Notes: generated from the letters alone by a model not told the origin. 64,000 nt of DNA from Ignavibacteria bacterium (GCA_020635205.1 JACKAE010000003.1:558001-622000); one strand, 5' to 3'. Shown: positions 1-10,746, counted from the first letter of the stretch. Made by a program: numbers and translations.

Positions 1-3000
1 AGGATATAAGCGAGTCTGCCGGTCTTCTCGACTCAACAAGTGTCCGCTTCGGAGTTTCCATGGTCGATATTGATGGAGATGGGGATTTAGATATTTACGC
101 TTGCAAGCAGAATGCTCCGAACTCACTTTACATCAACAATGGAGACTTAACGTTCACCGACAAAGCCAGCCAGTATGGTCTGGATTACTGTTGCAGCAGC
201 ACCCAAGGTTCCTTTCTCGATTATGATCGTGATGGCGACCTGGATCTCTACCTCGGCATCAACGGCAGTGCCTACGAAAAACAACCGATGGTAAAGGGTC
301 TCCCCGACAAGTTCTTCCGTAACGACAATGGAAAGTTTGTTGACGTTACCTCTGAAGCAGGCATCTACGATCTTGGATATGCACTGAGTGTTTCTGTAGG
401 TGACGTTAATGAAGATGGATGGCCAGACATTTACGTTTCAAACGACTTCTCAGTTCGCGATCTTCTCTATATCAACAACGGGAACGGAACGTTTACTGAT
501 AAGATGAGTGTGTTGATGCGCCACACCAGTACATCCTCAATGGGATCAGACATTGCCGACTTCAACAACGACGGACTGTTAGACATTATGAGTCTCGACA
601 TGACCCCGCGTGAACATTGGCGGAAGATGTCGAACGTTGCCAGCGTTTCCACCTTCAGCCCAGTATTCGACTCGACACAGTTGATGCGGAATACTTTGCT
701 GATAAATCGTGGCCGAGGCTATTTCAGTGATGTTGGCGAACTTGCTGGGCTATCCGAAACTGACTGGAGCTGGGGGCCATTGATTGCAGACTACGACAAC
801 GATGGTCTTAAAGATATTTTCATCACCAATGGCTTCAAACGAGATGTACAGAACTTAGATGTCGTGGAATACTTTGATCCCCACCATACCCCTCTCAACA
901 TGCTCCAAAAAGTGCCTGTACTTCACATGCCAAACTATGCGTTCCGCAACAACGGAGACCTTACCTTCAGTGATGTCTCCCAAAAATGGAATGCCGATCA
1001 GGTAGTCAACTCGAATGGGATTGCGTTCGGCGACTTGGATCGAGATGGCGACCTTGACTTAGTGCTAAACAACTTGGACAGCACAGCTTTTATCCTGAAG
1101 AATAATGCAGTAGAACAGCGGAGAGGCTCCTGGCTTCAGGTGGAATTTGAGGATAACGGAAAAAACGCATATCCAATTGGAGCACGTGTCTACGTTCGCC
1201 AGAGAGGTGAGCCAGCACAAACCCAGATGCAGGAGGTCGTTTCGGCCAGAAGCTACCTCTCGTCGATGGAATATCTGCTTCACTTCGGGCTTGGGAATGT
1301 GGAGAGAGTAGACGAAGTGGAAGTTCGGTGGCCCGATGGTGCTCGCCAGATATTAACCGACCTTCCGACAAATCAACGGCTGAAGTTGCACCGGCAAGAT
1401 GCTCAAGTTCCTGATGATCCTGTAAGTGGAGTAAAGGCTATCAACACCACGTTCAACGGCACAGGATTAAAACCTCGCATCCCCTTCCGGCACGTTGAAA
1501 ACGTCACGAACGACTTCTATCGGGAGCGCCTTCTCCCCCGCCGTTTTTCAATCAACGGTCCTGGCACAGCAGTGGGTGACGTAAACAACGATGGCCTCGA
1601 AGACCTTTGGGTAGGCCAAGGGAAGGGGACAGCCGGCAGTATCTTCATTCAACAAAACAACGGCGAGTTTCTTCTCTCTGATATCCAGCCAAGTTTGCAA
1701 CTCGACTCACTCTACGAAGACATCGGAGGCATTTTCTTTGATGTCGATAACGATGGTGATCTCGATCTGTACGTTGTTTCGGGTGGCGATGAACTGGAGC
1801 CTGACGCACCACTCCTGCAAGACCGTCTCTACCACAATAATGGCAAAGGGAAATTCACCCGAGCTACAACCGCTTTGCCGCAGATGCTTACCAGCGGATC
1901 CAGTGTGGTTGCTGCCGACTACGATATGGATGGCGACCTTGATCTCTTCGTTGGAGGTCGAGTAATTCCGGGTCTCTACGGCGAAGCACCTCGCAGCTAC
2001 CTGTTGCAAAACCAAGGAGGGAACTTCACAGATATCACTTCCAAGGTCTCACCTGAACTTCTCAATCCCGGCATGGTAAGCAGCGCACTCTGGACTGACT
2101 ACGACAACGATGGTGACCCCGACCTTATGATTGTTGGAGAGTGGATAACACCACGACTCTACCGTAATCAGAATAACACCTTTACCGATGTTACTGAGGG
2201 GAGTGGACTTGCTGGGTATGAGGGATGGTGGAACAGCCTCCTTGGCGCAGACCTGGATAACGACGGAGATATCGACTACATTGCAGGCAATCTGGGATTG
2301 AACACAAAACCAGAATTGACCTGTTCGAATCAATATCCGCTACGACTTTACATTAACGACTTCGACGGTAACAGTAGTCGGGACTTTGTGATTTCCTACT
2401 ACTACCAAGGGAAAGAATATCCAACCAGAAATAAGACAGACATTGCAATGCAGATGGGAACCTACATTAAACGGAAGTTCCCCTCCTTCTCAGCATTCGC
2501 AAGGGCAACCATCCCAGAAATTTTTTCGGAGGAGAAACTTCAGTCTGCAACTGTGCTGAGCGCGAGCAACTTTGCCAGTTATTGTTTCCTGAACAATGGA
2601 GATGGAACGTTCAGCTCAATACCTCTGCCTGTGGAAGGGCAAATATCTCCAGTTCACGGAATGGTTGTTGAAGACTTCGACGGAGACAACAATCTGGATC
2701 TTCTGTTGACACAGAATTTTTATGGGCCAGATGGAACAGTAATACAATACGATGCCGGAATTGGCCAGCTTCTTCGTGGAGTGGGTAACGGACATTTCGA
2801 ACCGGTTCCCCTGAATAGCTCTGGCTTTCTTGTCTCCTGCGATGCCCGTTCAATGGCACGGGTTCGGCTTGGTACTTCGGACTCACTCTGCATCTTCTCT
2901 ACCTGCAACGGCAATCAAGCCATCACACATACGTGGAACTTTCCGGGCACAAAGATCGTTTCGATTCCCGTGGGTGAGAAGATTACGCACGCCGTTCTGA

Positions 3001-3149
3001 TAATGAAGGATGGAACAAAACAACGTCGAGAAATCTATGCAGGCTCAGGATATATCTCTCAGAATGGGAACTCTCTTGTACTCTCGCCATCGGTGAAAAC
3101 TGTGGAGTTGTACCGTGGGAAGAGCTTGGTTAGGACAATCACACTGTAA
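1..3149 (+). CDS. FG-GAP/VCBS repeat protein with ASPIC/UnbV domain, 5'-truncated by the window edge
   Basis: The reading frame is open from base 3 and reads DISESAGLLDSTSVRFGVS before the first ATG at 60. That is normal family sequence, so the gene begins before the window and the ATG is internal. The protein carries many calcium-binding-like FG-GAP/VCBS motifs (DIDGDGDLD, DYDNDGLKD, DVDNDGDLD, DLDNDGDID). An ASPIC/UnbV-type segment lies at about residues 385-455 after the ATG (VEVRWPDGARQ). A second FG-GAP set follows, so the protein looks like two propeller halves in tandem. Such proteins are extracellular or outer-surface beta-propellers. The end carries no obvious T9SS sorting domain. 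No enzymatic residues are recognised and the role is unknown. It ends convergently with the next gene. Confidence 0.85.
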   Translation, partial: DISESAGLLDSTSVRFGVSMVDIDGDGDLDIYACKQNAPNSLYINNGDLTFTDKASQYGLDYCCSSTQGSFLDYDRDGDLDLYLGINGSAYEKQPMVKGLPDKFFRNDNGKFVDVTSEAGIYDLGYALSVSVGDVNEDGWPDIYVSNDFSVRDLLYINNGNGTFTDKMSVLMRHTSTSSMGSDIADFNNDGLLDIMSLDMTPREHWRKMSNVASVSTFSPVFDSTQLMRNTLLINRGRGYFSDVGELAGLSETDWSWGPLIADYDNDGLKDIFITNGFKRDVQNLDVVEYFDPHHTPLNMLQKVPVLHMPNYAFRNNGDLTFSDVSQKWNADQVVNSNGIAFGDLDRDGDLDLVLNNLDSTAFILKNNAVEQRRGSWLQVEFEDNGKNAYPIGARVYVRQRGEPAQTQMQEVVSARSYLSSMEYLLHFGLGNVERVDEVEVRWPDGARQILTDLPTNQRLKLHRQDAQVPDDPVSGVKAINTTFNGTGLKPRIPFRHVENVTNDFYRERLLPRRFSINGPGTAVGDVNNDGLEDLWVGQGKGTAGSIFIQQNNGEFLLSDIQPSLQLDSLYEDIGGIFFDVDNDGDLDLYVVSGGDELEPDAPLLQDRLYHNNGKGKFTRATTALPQMLTSGSSVVAADYDMDGDLDLFVGGRVIPGLYGEAPRSYLLQNQGGNFTDITSKVSPELLNPGMVSSALWTDYDNDGDPDLMIVGEWITPRLYRNQNNTFTDVTEGSGLAGYEGWWNSLLGADLDNDGDIDYIAGNLGLNTKPELTCSNQYPLRLYINDFDGNSSRDFVISYYYQGKEYPTRNKTDIAMQMGTYIKRKFPSFSAFARATIPEIFSEEKLQSATVLSASNFASYCFLNNGDGTFSSIPLPVEGQISPVHGMVVEDFDGDNNLDLLLTQNFYGPDGTVIQYDAGIGQLLRGVGNGHFEPVPLNSSGFLVSCDARSMARVRLGTSDSLCIFSTCNGNQAITHTWNFPGTKIVSIPVGEKITHAVLIMKDGTKQRREIYAGSGYISQNGNSLVLSPSVKTVELYRGKSLVRTITL

Positions 3150-3213
3150 GGCGACGGAAATAGAGACAGAAGCAAAATAGAAGACCTTTACTTTATCTCT
3201 GTTGTTCACAACC

Positions 3214-3243
3214 TGCGGCACAAGTAGTGATACTTGTGCCGCA
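3214..3243. terminator. Perfect 13-bp hairpin between convergent genes
   Basis: TGCGGCACAAGTA (3214-3226), loop GTGA, then its exact complement TACTTGTGCCGCA (3231-3243). It sits between the stops of two convergent genes, where a bidirectional terminator is expected. Neither side has a clear T-run, so it may instead be a structural repeat. Confidence 0.5.
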
Positions 3244-3315
3244 AGTTCTATAGCCAACTCGTTAGTTGATCTATCTATTCTCGCTAAATCGCGCACTTCC
3301 TGAGTTCTTCTACTC

Positions 3316-6300
3316 TTACTCTACCACTCTCATCGGTTGAGAGTGGCGTTCAGTTGCGGTTAACAACATTAGGTAGTAGGTTCCACTTGGGAGCTGTGAG
3401 GAGTCGAAGAAGTACATGTGCATCCCTCGAGATAGCTGTTCTCTGTCGAGAATGCGCATAACCTCATTCCCCTGAAGGTCGTAGACCGATAACACCACAT
3501 CTCTTTCCACTCGAGCCACCGAAACTTGTACCGACCGCATACCGACCCCAGGGTCAGGAGCAATCGGGAAGAGTTGTACAGAGCTTCCAGTTGTCGGAAT
3601 GTCCTCCTCGATTCCACTCGTACTCGTCATCAGAACTGTTGCCCCCTCACTGAGGAGAACACCATCTTCATCAAATGTTCGATAGCGTATCGTCGTGGAA
3701 TCATCTGAATCATTGCGGAGAGTAAGATAAACAGGATCAATGCGATTATCCGGCTCAACGGAAGCAATGTAAGCCTCGCTCGCTGGCCACTGTTGTAACG
3801 TAACTGCGCCAGCAACCTCACGGGTAACACTCAGCACAACATCGGTTGAATTGCTGTCTCCCCTCGGTGGACCTACTGCAAGAATCCTTGCATTATCATC
3901 TACAGAAATCTGGACGTGCGAGATTGGTCGCGCCATTCGGTTTGTATTCACGAACTGGAGTCGGTAGGTCTGTACTCGATCAACTATTGTTTGCTCTGTC
4001 AGTAACGAATCATCCTTCCCACTTCCTGGAACAAGACCATACACAGTAATCGGTAGCGTAATCATTGTGTCGCGCGGAGAGTTTACGTCGATATACTTCA
4101 AGGTAGCGGCTACGGTAAGGACATCAACGTTGTGTGGGTTATTAAAGAGGGCACGAAGTCGAGTTGACTCTCCAAGTTCAGCCGTCAGCGGAATAATGGC
4201 CGCTCTATCTCGTATCACCCCGCGTGCTCCTGTGGTTGGGTCACCAAGTGAATCGATGGTGACGGCAACACCGGGCTGAAGCTTCAACTCGGTAAATCTA
4301 TACCGTTGCGCCCACGTAGGCGAGTAGATGATAATGTCACCATCTTGGGGATTGATCATGGTGAGCCTCACAGGCCTCACGACACTATCAGGTAACCACG
4401 GCTGAACGATTAACGCTCGACCCGTTGAATCGAAAATTTGATCGTCGGGAATCCGCTTGTATTCAAGCCTACCTTCACGACGCATCACATACCTGACTGT
4501 GGTATCACAAGTAACCCAGTTGGAATCGGTGAAAGTGTAGCGCACTTGTATTGTGAGCGTATCCCACTGGCACCACCCGATGCGATCTTTGGGAAAATCC
4601 AGAGTGAGGGAAATACTCCCGCTACTCATATCTACTCCGGCTGGTTTTAACCCCCAACCGATTTCCGATGTTGGTGGGTTCAATCCATATTGCAAAGGAA
4701 GTGAAGGAGTTATACTTCCGGCAACAATCCGCCCAGATGTACTACCACCAATCCAGAGTGTATTGTTTCCACTATACACTGGACTTCGTTCTATGCTGAC
4801 AATCCGTGCCGAGGCAGAAACGATAGGATTAGGCCCGATACTCAAATCTGATTTAATGATAGCACCACCGTTCCCCTGCTGCTGAAGAGACGTAGTAGCA
4901 ATACCGGTCTCGATACCATCACAACAGTCCTTGCATTCTGGAACGGTGAGGCAAATCGTGTCTGGCAAACAACACCAGAGGAAGTAACCATTTGATTGCT
5001 TTTGTCCGTGCAGTTGCATCGCAATACATACCTCTTCACCAACCAATGAATGCGGTGCGGTAAAGGAGAGTTTGAGTGGTTCTGAATCTCCACCGAATTG
5101 AATACCTGATGGGAACTCGAACTCTGTAGGACTGACCGTAATCTGACCGTTAACTGTTGGCCATACAATCAGGTGGTGAGCTGGCAACAGGTAGTTGTAG
5201 AGATTCCGTATCTCAAACTCAATTTCAAACGTTGAAGTTTCTTCCCCCTTCTCAACACAGGAGATTTCTTGCCGCAGCACTTCAAGGCAAGAAGGGGGAA
5301 ACTCCGTATCGGCTGGGGGGCAAGTCGTCTGGATAGTATCGACACACTCAACTCCGTTTCGCCCGTGCCAAGTGACAATCAACTCTTGAGGAGGACTCAC
5401 TGTGGAATGCAAAATGAAAGACATTCCAGTGGTAACACCTAACGGAATTGCCCCTAAGTTTGGCGCCCACGTTGCCGATGTCGCTGAGGTTTGCTGCACT
5501 CCCCACCCCGGAGGGCCTGCAATACTACTGGCGATAAATGCCGAATTACTTGATGAGATTTCGAGCGTAACCGAGCTAAAGAAATTGGCTTGATAATTAT
5601 TTGTCAAAGTAATTGCTGTACTGCATACGCGATTTGGTGCAGTTCCAAACACTTGGGTTCTTGCTGTCACCGCCACACTGTCGCACGGATTTGGCACTTC
5701 GCAGAATTTGAAGACTTCTACGTCTCCGATCAATGTTTTGTCGTGAGAGACCAAATCTTCGTCCGCATCAATTAGCACACTATTCCCAGAATACCCACCT
5801 GTATATGGCATCTGTTGAAGTCCGTACAACCAAACTGGTGATTGAAGCAAGTTGTCCGCAGTTGCCCAGACAGTAGAATCACAGTCCCTCAGTGTATTAT
5901 CAACTACATCTCTGTATCCATAGTCAACCCCACCAGCACTATTACTTTTTGAAGTTAAGCCAACATTGAACTGGTTCACGCTTGGACTCCACGATGAGCT
6001 TCCCCCTCTATATTCAATGACCCTCGAACTATGCGCCCAAGAACCCCACCCTACTTGAGGTGATTTCGAAAAATCCAAGTAGAGAAAATCGTACTGCATA
6101 GTACGTTCTGCAAGAAGCATTTTGGTCCCGTCCTGCGTAAATGCAATGTCAGAAACTGGTGATGACCACTCTCTTTTTGTGCTGCTGTTTGACGCCCAGT
6201 CTTCCATTTGAACCTCGGATTGATCTGTGCTGGAGACCGGTATTCCATTGGCGTCTAACTCCACCGAACGAATGGTATTAAACGTCGTGCTCGAATATCT

Positions 6301-7029
6301 TCCAGCTTGCAATTGTCCGGCATCCTCTATCCATACACTGTAGTATAATCGATTTTCTATTTCGTTGAATCCGATGCCCCAGAGCCGTTCACCAAGTGGA
6401 GCAAACCCAGGTGTTCCATCATCAAGAACCATTTGACTTTTATTAACTTCGTCGAACGACGACGGATCATACGTCACATAATTCCCGGCCATATCGAGCA
6501 CATAAATTTTTCCGTCTTCAAAATTGGTTACGTATAGTTTGTCGTGAGTACTTGAATAGCAGATGTTTCCGAGTCCTGGCCCTGTATTCGGTAGCGACGC
6601 AAACAGTTTTACTGCACCACTAATGTTATCGAGCTGATAGATATTCCCAGGATGGAATCCACTTGCTGTTACATTGCGATTAGTCGTACCATCCAAGAAG
6701 TCACCATAGACTGTTGTTGCCGTAACGTAGATATTACCGTTATCGTCAAGAGCCACTCCAAATACCTCCCCCAAACGAGATCGCGTCCATTGAGCGTTAG
6801 ATGGTCCATGGTGATTTGGAGCTAACCAATTCACACCTTTAGTCTGCTGCTCGGCATTCTGCACATGGTACACAGCCACTACGGGGCCATTAAGATTCGG
6901 CCCGTAATTAGTACCTGAAAAACAAGTCATCACTAAATCTCCATTCCCAACATATTGTGCTCTTACTTCTGGAACGTTATAGCAAAGACTAAGCACAAGC
7001 ATTAGAAATATGTAGTTGAAACTTCTCAT
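3316..7029 (-). CDS. Large secreted T9SS cargo protein with N-terminal propeller-like region
   Basis: 1237 residues. The start MRSFNYIFLMLVLSLCYN...VRAQ is a classic signal peptide, and GAGGAAATC lies just before the ATG. Residues about 25-450 contain propeller-like segments (GNGDLVMTCF, DNGNIYVTAT, DKLYVTNFEDGKIYVLD). The middle is cysteine-containing beta-sandwich sequence (DCCDGIETGIATT at about residue 720) resembling Ig-like or DUF11-type domains. The last roughly 80 residues form a T9SS type A sorting domain (VVLSVYDLQGNEVMRIL ... LPSGTYYLMLL). It should be exported by Sec, then carried across the outer membrane by the type IX system. It heads the minus-strand T9SS block but is not a close paralogue of the four genes behind it. 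Substrate or role unknown. Confidence 0.85.
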   Translation of the reverse strand: MRSFNYIFLMLVLSLCYNVPEVRAQYVGNGDLVMTCFSGTNYGPNLNGPVVAVYHVQNAEQQTKGVNWLAPNHHGPSNAQWTRSRLGEVFGVALDDNGNIYVTATTVYGDFLDGTTNRNVTASGFHPGNIYQLDNISGAVKLFASLPNTGPGLGNICYSSTHDKLYVTNFEDGKIYVLDMAGNYVTYDPSSFDEVNKSQMVLDDGTPGFAPLGERLWGIGFNEIENRLYYSVWIEDAGQLQAGRYSSTTFNTIRSVELDANGIPVSSTDQSEVQMEDWASNSSTKREWSSPVSDIAFTQDGTKMLLAERTMQYDFLYLDFSKSPQVGWGSWAHSSRVIEYRGGSSSWSPSVNQFNVGLTSKSNSAGGVDYGYRDVVDNTLRDCDSTVWATADNLLQSPVWLYGLQQMPYTGGYSGNSVLIDADEDLVSHDKTLIGDVEVFKFCEVPNPCDSVAVTARTQVFGTAPNRVCSTAITLTNNYQANFFSSVTLEISSSNSAFIASSIAGPPGWGVQQTSATSATWAPNLGAIPLGVTTGMSFILHSTVSPPQELIVTWHGRNGVECVDTIQTTCPPADTEFPPSCLEVLRQEISCVEKGEETSTFEIEFEIRNLYNYLLPAHHLIVWPTVNGQITVSPTEFEFPSGIQFGGDSEPLKLSFTAPHSLVGEEVCIAMQLHGQKQSNGYFLWCCLPDTICLTVPECKDCCDGIETGIATTSLQQQGNGGAIIKSDLSIGPNPIVSASARIVSIERSPVYSGNNTLWIGGSTSGRIVAGSITPSLPLQYGLNPPTSEIGWGLKPAGVDMSSGSISLTLDFPKDRIGWCQWDTLTIQVRYTFTDSNWVTCDTTVRYVMRREGRLEYKRIPDDQIFDSTGRALIVQPWLPDSVVRPVRLTMINPQDGDIIIYSPTWAQRYRFTELKLQPGVAVTIDSLGDPTTGARGVIRDRAAIIPLTAELGESTRLRALFNNPHNVDVLTVAATLKYIDVNSPRDTMITLPITVYGLVPGSGKDDSLLTEQTIVDRVQTYRLQFVNTNRMARPISHVQISVDDNARILAVGPPRGDSNSTDVVLSVTREVAGAVTLQQWPASEAYIASVEPDNRIDPVYLTLRNDSDDSTTIRYRTFDEDGVLLSEGATVLMTSTSGIEEDIPTTGSSVQLFPIAPDPGVGMRSVQVSVARVERDVVLSVYDLQGNEVMRILDREQLSRGMHMYFFDSSQLPSGTYYLMLLTATERHSQPMRVVE

Positions 7030-7377
7030 GATTTCCTCGAATGAATGTGATCTTCAGAAATTGATATTCTTTCTTCAACCACAAACTTCCCTCAATATCT
7101 TGAGCTAATCAATCACTGAAACTTGGGTATTGTTCAAATAGCTGATTACCATGGTTTTTGTAATTAGTGAGATACTGTGATGTGAATTCATTAACTAATC
7201 GTATAACTCAACTCTCCTGTAACTGCAAAGCATTTATTAATAGCTCCCAGAACTCAGGTTGGATTCCAAGACAAAAAAAACGGGACGTGCCATCAAGAAA
7301 CGATGGTACGTCCCGCCCCTATATTTGCTCTTAGCATAGCGGATAGAATCCTACAACGCAAGAGCTTTTAATAAAAC
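7030..7377. other. Intergenic region with terminator of the upstream gene
   Basis: 348 bases with no gene. It holds the terminator at 7273-7315 and AT-rich sequence that presumably contains the promoter of the 3316-7029 gene. No clear promoter boxes were recognised. Confidence 0.5.
7273..7315 (-). terminator. Rho-independent terminator of the 7378-10746 gene
   Basis: CGGGACGTGCCATC (7281-7294) pairs with GATGGTACGTCCCG (7302-7315), with one G-U pair in the transcript. On the minus strand the stem is followed by eight T (A-run 7273-7280), the classic intrinsic terminator layout. Confidence 0.9.
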
Positions 7378-10300
7378 CTACCGAACCAAATTCAACGGCT
7401 CGGTTATCAACTTTCCACCTACGTTCATCTGAACGAAGTAGCGTCCAGTAGGTAGACTGGAAAGATCGACTATCTCGCTGAATTCGCCGACAGCAGTTGC
7501 ACGCTCAAGGATAGTCAACACTAAGTCTCCCTTCTCGTTGTAGATGCCGATAGAGTAGGGAACTTCAGTTGCCGAACGATAGTGCAACGTCACTTGTGAT
7601 GTAGCTGGATTCGGAACCAATGCTTGAATCGAGGTTTTCCCCTCAACTGAAACTCGGCTTAACCCCACACCCGGCGTCTCCTGCTGAACTGAAGAACCAT
7701 TTGGATCGTTCAACTTCACTGTGCTACTGGCCTCTCCCCCCAACTGCACTACTTGTGCACCGTTGGTAGCGTTACTACCAAAGGAGAGTTGCCCCGTTGA
7801 AGCTCCAACCCCAAGCGGCACATAGGTAACCTCAAAAATCTCGGTCTGCCCTGCCTCTAAGACTCGGCGCACAACTGGACCGACACGATAATCATCCTTG
7901 TTTGCCCCGCTCAGTACTGGGTTGTCCAGACGAACCGGCAACGTGCCAGTGTTCGTAAGGGCAACGAAGGATCGGGCAAGCTCTCCGAGACCAATTTTCG
8001 TGTTGGTGAACAAGGCTGCCGAACTGGCGGCAATTGTCCGCGTTCCAGCATATCCACTCACGTTTGCTTTGGCAAGGTCTCCCCCCTTAATCTGGACTTC
8101 TACAACAGCACTTCGTTCGCCATCGGTTCCAGCAGGGTCAGGTTGCAATGTTACCCACAACCGCAACTGTTCTCCCGGCTGTAACGTCATGGGAAGCGTT
8201 GGCCACGGTTTGGCTCCGTCTTCGATAATCTCGCCAGCACCACCATTGATAGTTATGGTCTCAATGATGATTGGCGTCGGCGAAGTATTCTCAAGCAGTA
8301 TAAATCCGCTGCTCCCCTCTCCTCCGATAACGGCCGGGCTAAGGCGTAGATCGCGTGCTTCCAAGCCGATATTTCCAACACCGAACACATCTAAGTAATA
8401 AACACCTCTCTCAACAACACCATTTCCGCCGAGCGTCGAGTCGTTCGTAACCAGACGAACCGTTGCTAAGCGAGAGCCATAAGTTTTTGGTGTAAAGGCA
8501 AACACCACTGAGTCACCATATCCGGGAGGCAGCAGGTAGTCATCGCCGTCAACCTGAGTATTCGGCAACACTTGCATGAGTTCAAACTCATCGATGTCTC
8601 CTGCCTCGAAGCGGAAGTCTTTCTTGTTGATGCGGAGATCACACTCTCCGTTGTTATAAATCCAAGTAGTTGTCAATCGCGTTTCACGCACTTCTGTTTT
8701 CCCGAACGCAACTCCTTTCGGAAGGCCAGCACCGACTCCGCCAGCCAATCGAGATCCAAGACCACGACCGAAAACGCTTGCCCCAACAACTCCCTGTGTC
8801 TCTACTCCATTTACGTCACGCTCATTCAAGTTGAATCCGTTCGTCTGGAAGTAGATACGTCCATACCTTCTTCCCGGAGCAGTTGGAATCATCGTCAATC
8901 TGAATGTGCGGGACTGGTTTTCTGGAATAATTAGCTCGAACGGAGCATTAGGAACAGGTGGCGCAGCATTTGGAGGCAAGTGACTGATATAGTAGTCTGC
9001 GAAGGGGATTACTTGACCGAATGGGTCGCGTAGTAGTGGATAAGGAGGCGTTCCTTGGCCGATCACAGTGTCAGTAGCAAATGCACTGAACCCATTTACG
9101 ATAAAATCACCCGAGCCGGTGTTAACCGCAGTTACTTCATAGGAGACAAAGCCTTCTCCCACACAAGCAACGTCGTTCACAAAAAGCTGCGAGTTAGAGT
9201 CAATCCGCACACCGTTGATGTGAAGCTCGCCACCGGGAGCGGCTGCAAACGCCCGCAGCAGATACGTCCGGATATCTCCGTCACCCTCCACTCGAAGCGT
9301 TGCCTCCTGATAACCAACCTGATTTATGGCATGGAAGGTAATCTCCGGTGTGGACTGTTCGCCGCCGTCGATCGCGTCGGAGGTCATGTTGATCGAGTAG
9401 TTGCCAGTTGGATCGTTCAGGGTGTAGCGAATGTTCGCGGGTGGCGCAACTCCGGGCTTCAAGATATTCTCAATTGTCAACGGCTTCCATGTCATCATGT
9501 TGCCGTAGACAACCTGCACACCATTGATTAAGGTGTCACCGTTGCGAACATCTGGTGTCCCTCCGTCGGCAAGGTTGCCAAACCAGATAAGACGAGGTTC
9601 AGCTTCAGCAAGCAGCCTATACGTTGTTACTGCCCCCGACAGGGCATTGGTAACACTGAGGGTCGCGTCATGTATTCCTCCATGAAGCGGTGCGAACTTG
9701 ATGCCTGGAGTAATGGCTCCAACAGTTGTGATTGTTGGATTATAGTTCTGATTTCCTGTAGCATTAAACGAGTAGCTGCTTGCATCTGGACCAGTAATAC
9801 TCATCCGAACCGGAAGACTTGCGATACCACACGACTTCTTTACGTCGATTGGTGTGTAGCTGTTGGTCTCGCCGATAAGATCCAGAACATCTCGGAGGAG
9901 AGTATCGTTATCCTTCAGGTTTGCTACTCCCTCATTCCCAGTTCCTGTTCTTCCGTCAAGGAGAAGTTTGTTCGGAGTAAACTGATAGATCAAGCCCTCC
10001 TGGATACCTGTTGAGGCAAGGTTTACAGCATTGTTTGCAGTGGTTGAGCTGGCCGTTGGTGGCGCTCCCGGCGACACACTGTAGAAGTTCGTTGAACTTG
10101 CCGCGATGCCAATTGAAGCACTGAGTGCAAGCCCCTGATACATCTGACCATACTGCAACTCGATTTTGTTGGTTCCCTCGTAAAGTCGAGCCTTGTATCG
10201 AAGGAGCGGTCCGTTTGTACAGTTGTACCAGTAGTAGGTTCCACCACTGTTGAACTGTGTGCGCCACTCAACTGTGAGAACACGGTTTGGAGCAGTGCCG

Positions 10301-10746
10301 GTTACTTCGTAGTACACACCAATATCTGGATCGATTGAAGGGGAACAACCCCCATCGTACATGTGCTGATGATCCCAGAGTGGCGCAATCACCGGATAGA
10401 CTGCCGAGCCATTCAAGTTGTTGGCAGTAGTGCCGTAGGTGGTTGATCCTAAGAGCATATAACCACCTGTGGCAACCGTGAACTGTGTGTAGGTAGCACA
10501 GTTGAACACGAAGTCGAAGCCGATATTGAATGGACCGGCTGTCCGACTTTCATCGAATGTACCATAGGTACTGGTTGTCGTTCCACTGATAACTTCGTTC
10601 CCTGAAGTTATCGATGTGTACGTATCGGTCGATGTCTCGAACGTATACTCACGTCCGATTTGTGCGGAAAGAATTGTGGCCGACGTGAGTAAGAGTACTA
10701 TCACTCCACACACGACAGACCCTAAGCGGTAACGGGGATTCATCAT
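7378..10746 (-). CDS. Giant T9SS cargo protein, choice-of-anchor-D-like paralogue 1
   Basis: 1122 residues. The start at 10746 is set by GAGGAGAACTT before ATG-ATG and by a signal peptide ending near TILSAQ. An N-terminal domain of about 240 residues contains the segment TGTAPNRVLTVEWR, shared by all four paralogues. Repeated beta-sandwich units follow, with ASH/choice-of-anchor-D-like features (FAFTPKTYGSRLATVRLVTNDST, YAGTRTIAASSAALFTNTK, LTNTGTLPVRL). The C-terminus is a T9SS type A sorting domain (SIGIYNEKGDLVLTIL ... LPTGRYFVQMNV). Predicted to be secreted and attached to the cell surface or released. It is the most downstream of four tandem paralogues and has its own terminator. Function unknown; an adhesive or structural surface role is inference. 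Confidence 0.88.
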   Translation of the reverse strand: MMNPRYRLGSVVCGVIVLLLTSATILSAQIGREYTFETSTDTYTSITSGNEVISGTTTSTYGTFDESRTAGPFNIGFDFVFNCATYTQFTVATGGYMLLGSTTYGTTANNLNGSAVYPVIAPLWDHQHMYDGGCSPSIDPDIGVYYEVTGTAPNRVLTVEWRTQFNSGGTYYWYNCTNGPLLRYKARLYEGTNKIELQYGQMYQGLALSASIGIAASSTNFYSVSPGAPPTASSTTANNAVNLASTGIQEGLIYQFTPNKLLLDGRTGTGNEGVANLKDNDTLLRDVLDLIGETNSYTPIDVKKSCGIASLPVRMSITGPDASSYSFNATGNQNYNPTITTVGAITPGIKFAPLHGGIHDATLSVTNALSGAVTTYRLLAEAEPRLIWFGNLADGGTPDVRNGDTLINGVQVVYGNMMTWKPLTIENILKPGVAPPANIRYTLNDPTGNYSINMTSDAIDGGEQSTPEITFHAINQVGYQEATLRVEGDGDIRTYLLRAFAAAPGGELHINGVRIDSNSQLFVNDVACVGEGFVSYEVTAVNTGSGDFIVNGFSAFATDTVIGQGTPPYPLLRDPFGQVIPFADYYISHLPPNAAPPVPNAPFELIIPENQSRTFRLTMIPTAPGRRYGRIYFQTNGFNLNERDVNGVETQGVVGASVFGRGLGSRLAGGVGAGLPKGVAFGKTEVRETRLTTTWIYNNGECDLRINKKDFRFEAGDIDEFELMQVLPNTQVDGDDYLLPPGYGDSVVFAFTPKTYGSRLATVRLVTNDSTLGGNGVVERGVYYLDVFGVGNIGLEARDLRLSPAVIGGEGSSGFILLENTSPTPIIIETITINGGAGEIIEDGAKPWPTLPMTLQPGEQLRLWVTLQPDPAGTDGERSAVVEVQIKGGDLAKANVSGYAGTRTIAASSAALFTNTKIGLGELARSFVALTNTGTLPVRLDNPVLSGANKDDYRVGPVVRRVLEAGQTEIFEVTYVPLGVGASTGQLSFGSNATNGAQVVQLGGEASSTVKLNDPNGSSVQQETPGVGLSRVSVEGKTSIQALVPNPATSQVTLHYRSATEVPYSIGIYNEKGDLVLTILERATAVGEFSEIVDLSSLPTGRYFVQMNVGGKLITEPLNLVR

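Noticed and set aside
3324..3346. Perfect 9-bp inverted repeat CCACTCTCA/TGAGAGTGG
   Set aside because: It lies within the last codons of the T9SS cargo gene; the hairpin at 3214-3243 is a better terminator candidate, so this one is probably chance.
7898..8398. 166-codon frame on the plus strand
   Set aside because: Antisense to the T9SS paralogue; similar shadows appear at the same place in the other paralogues, as expected from shared codon patterns.
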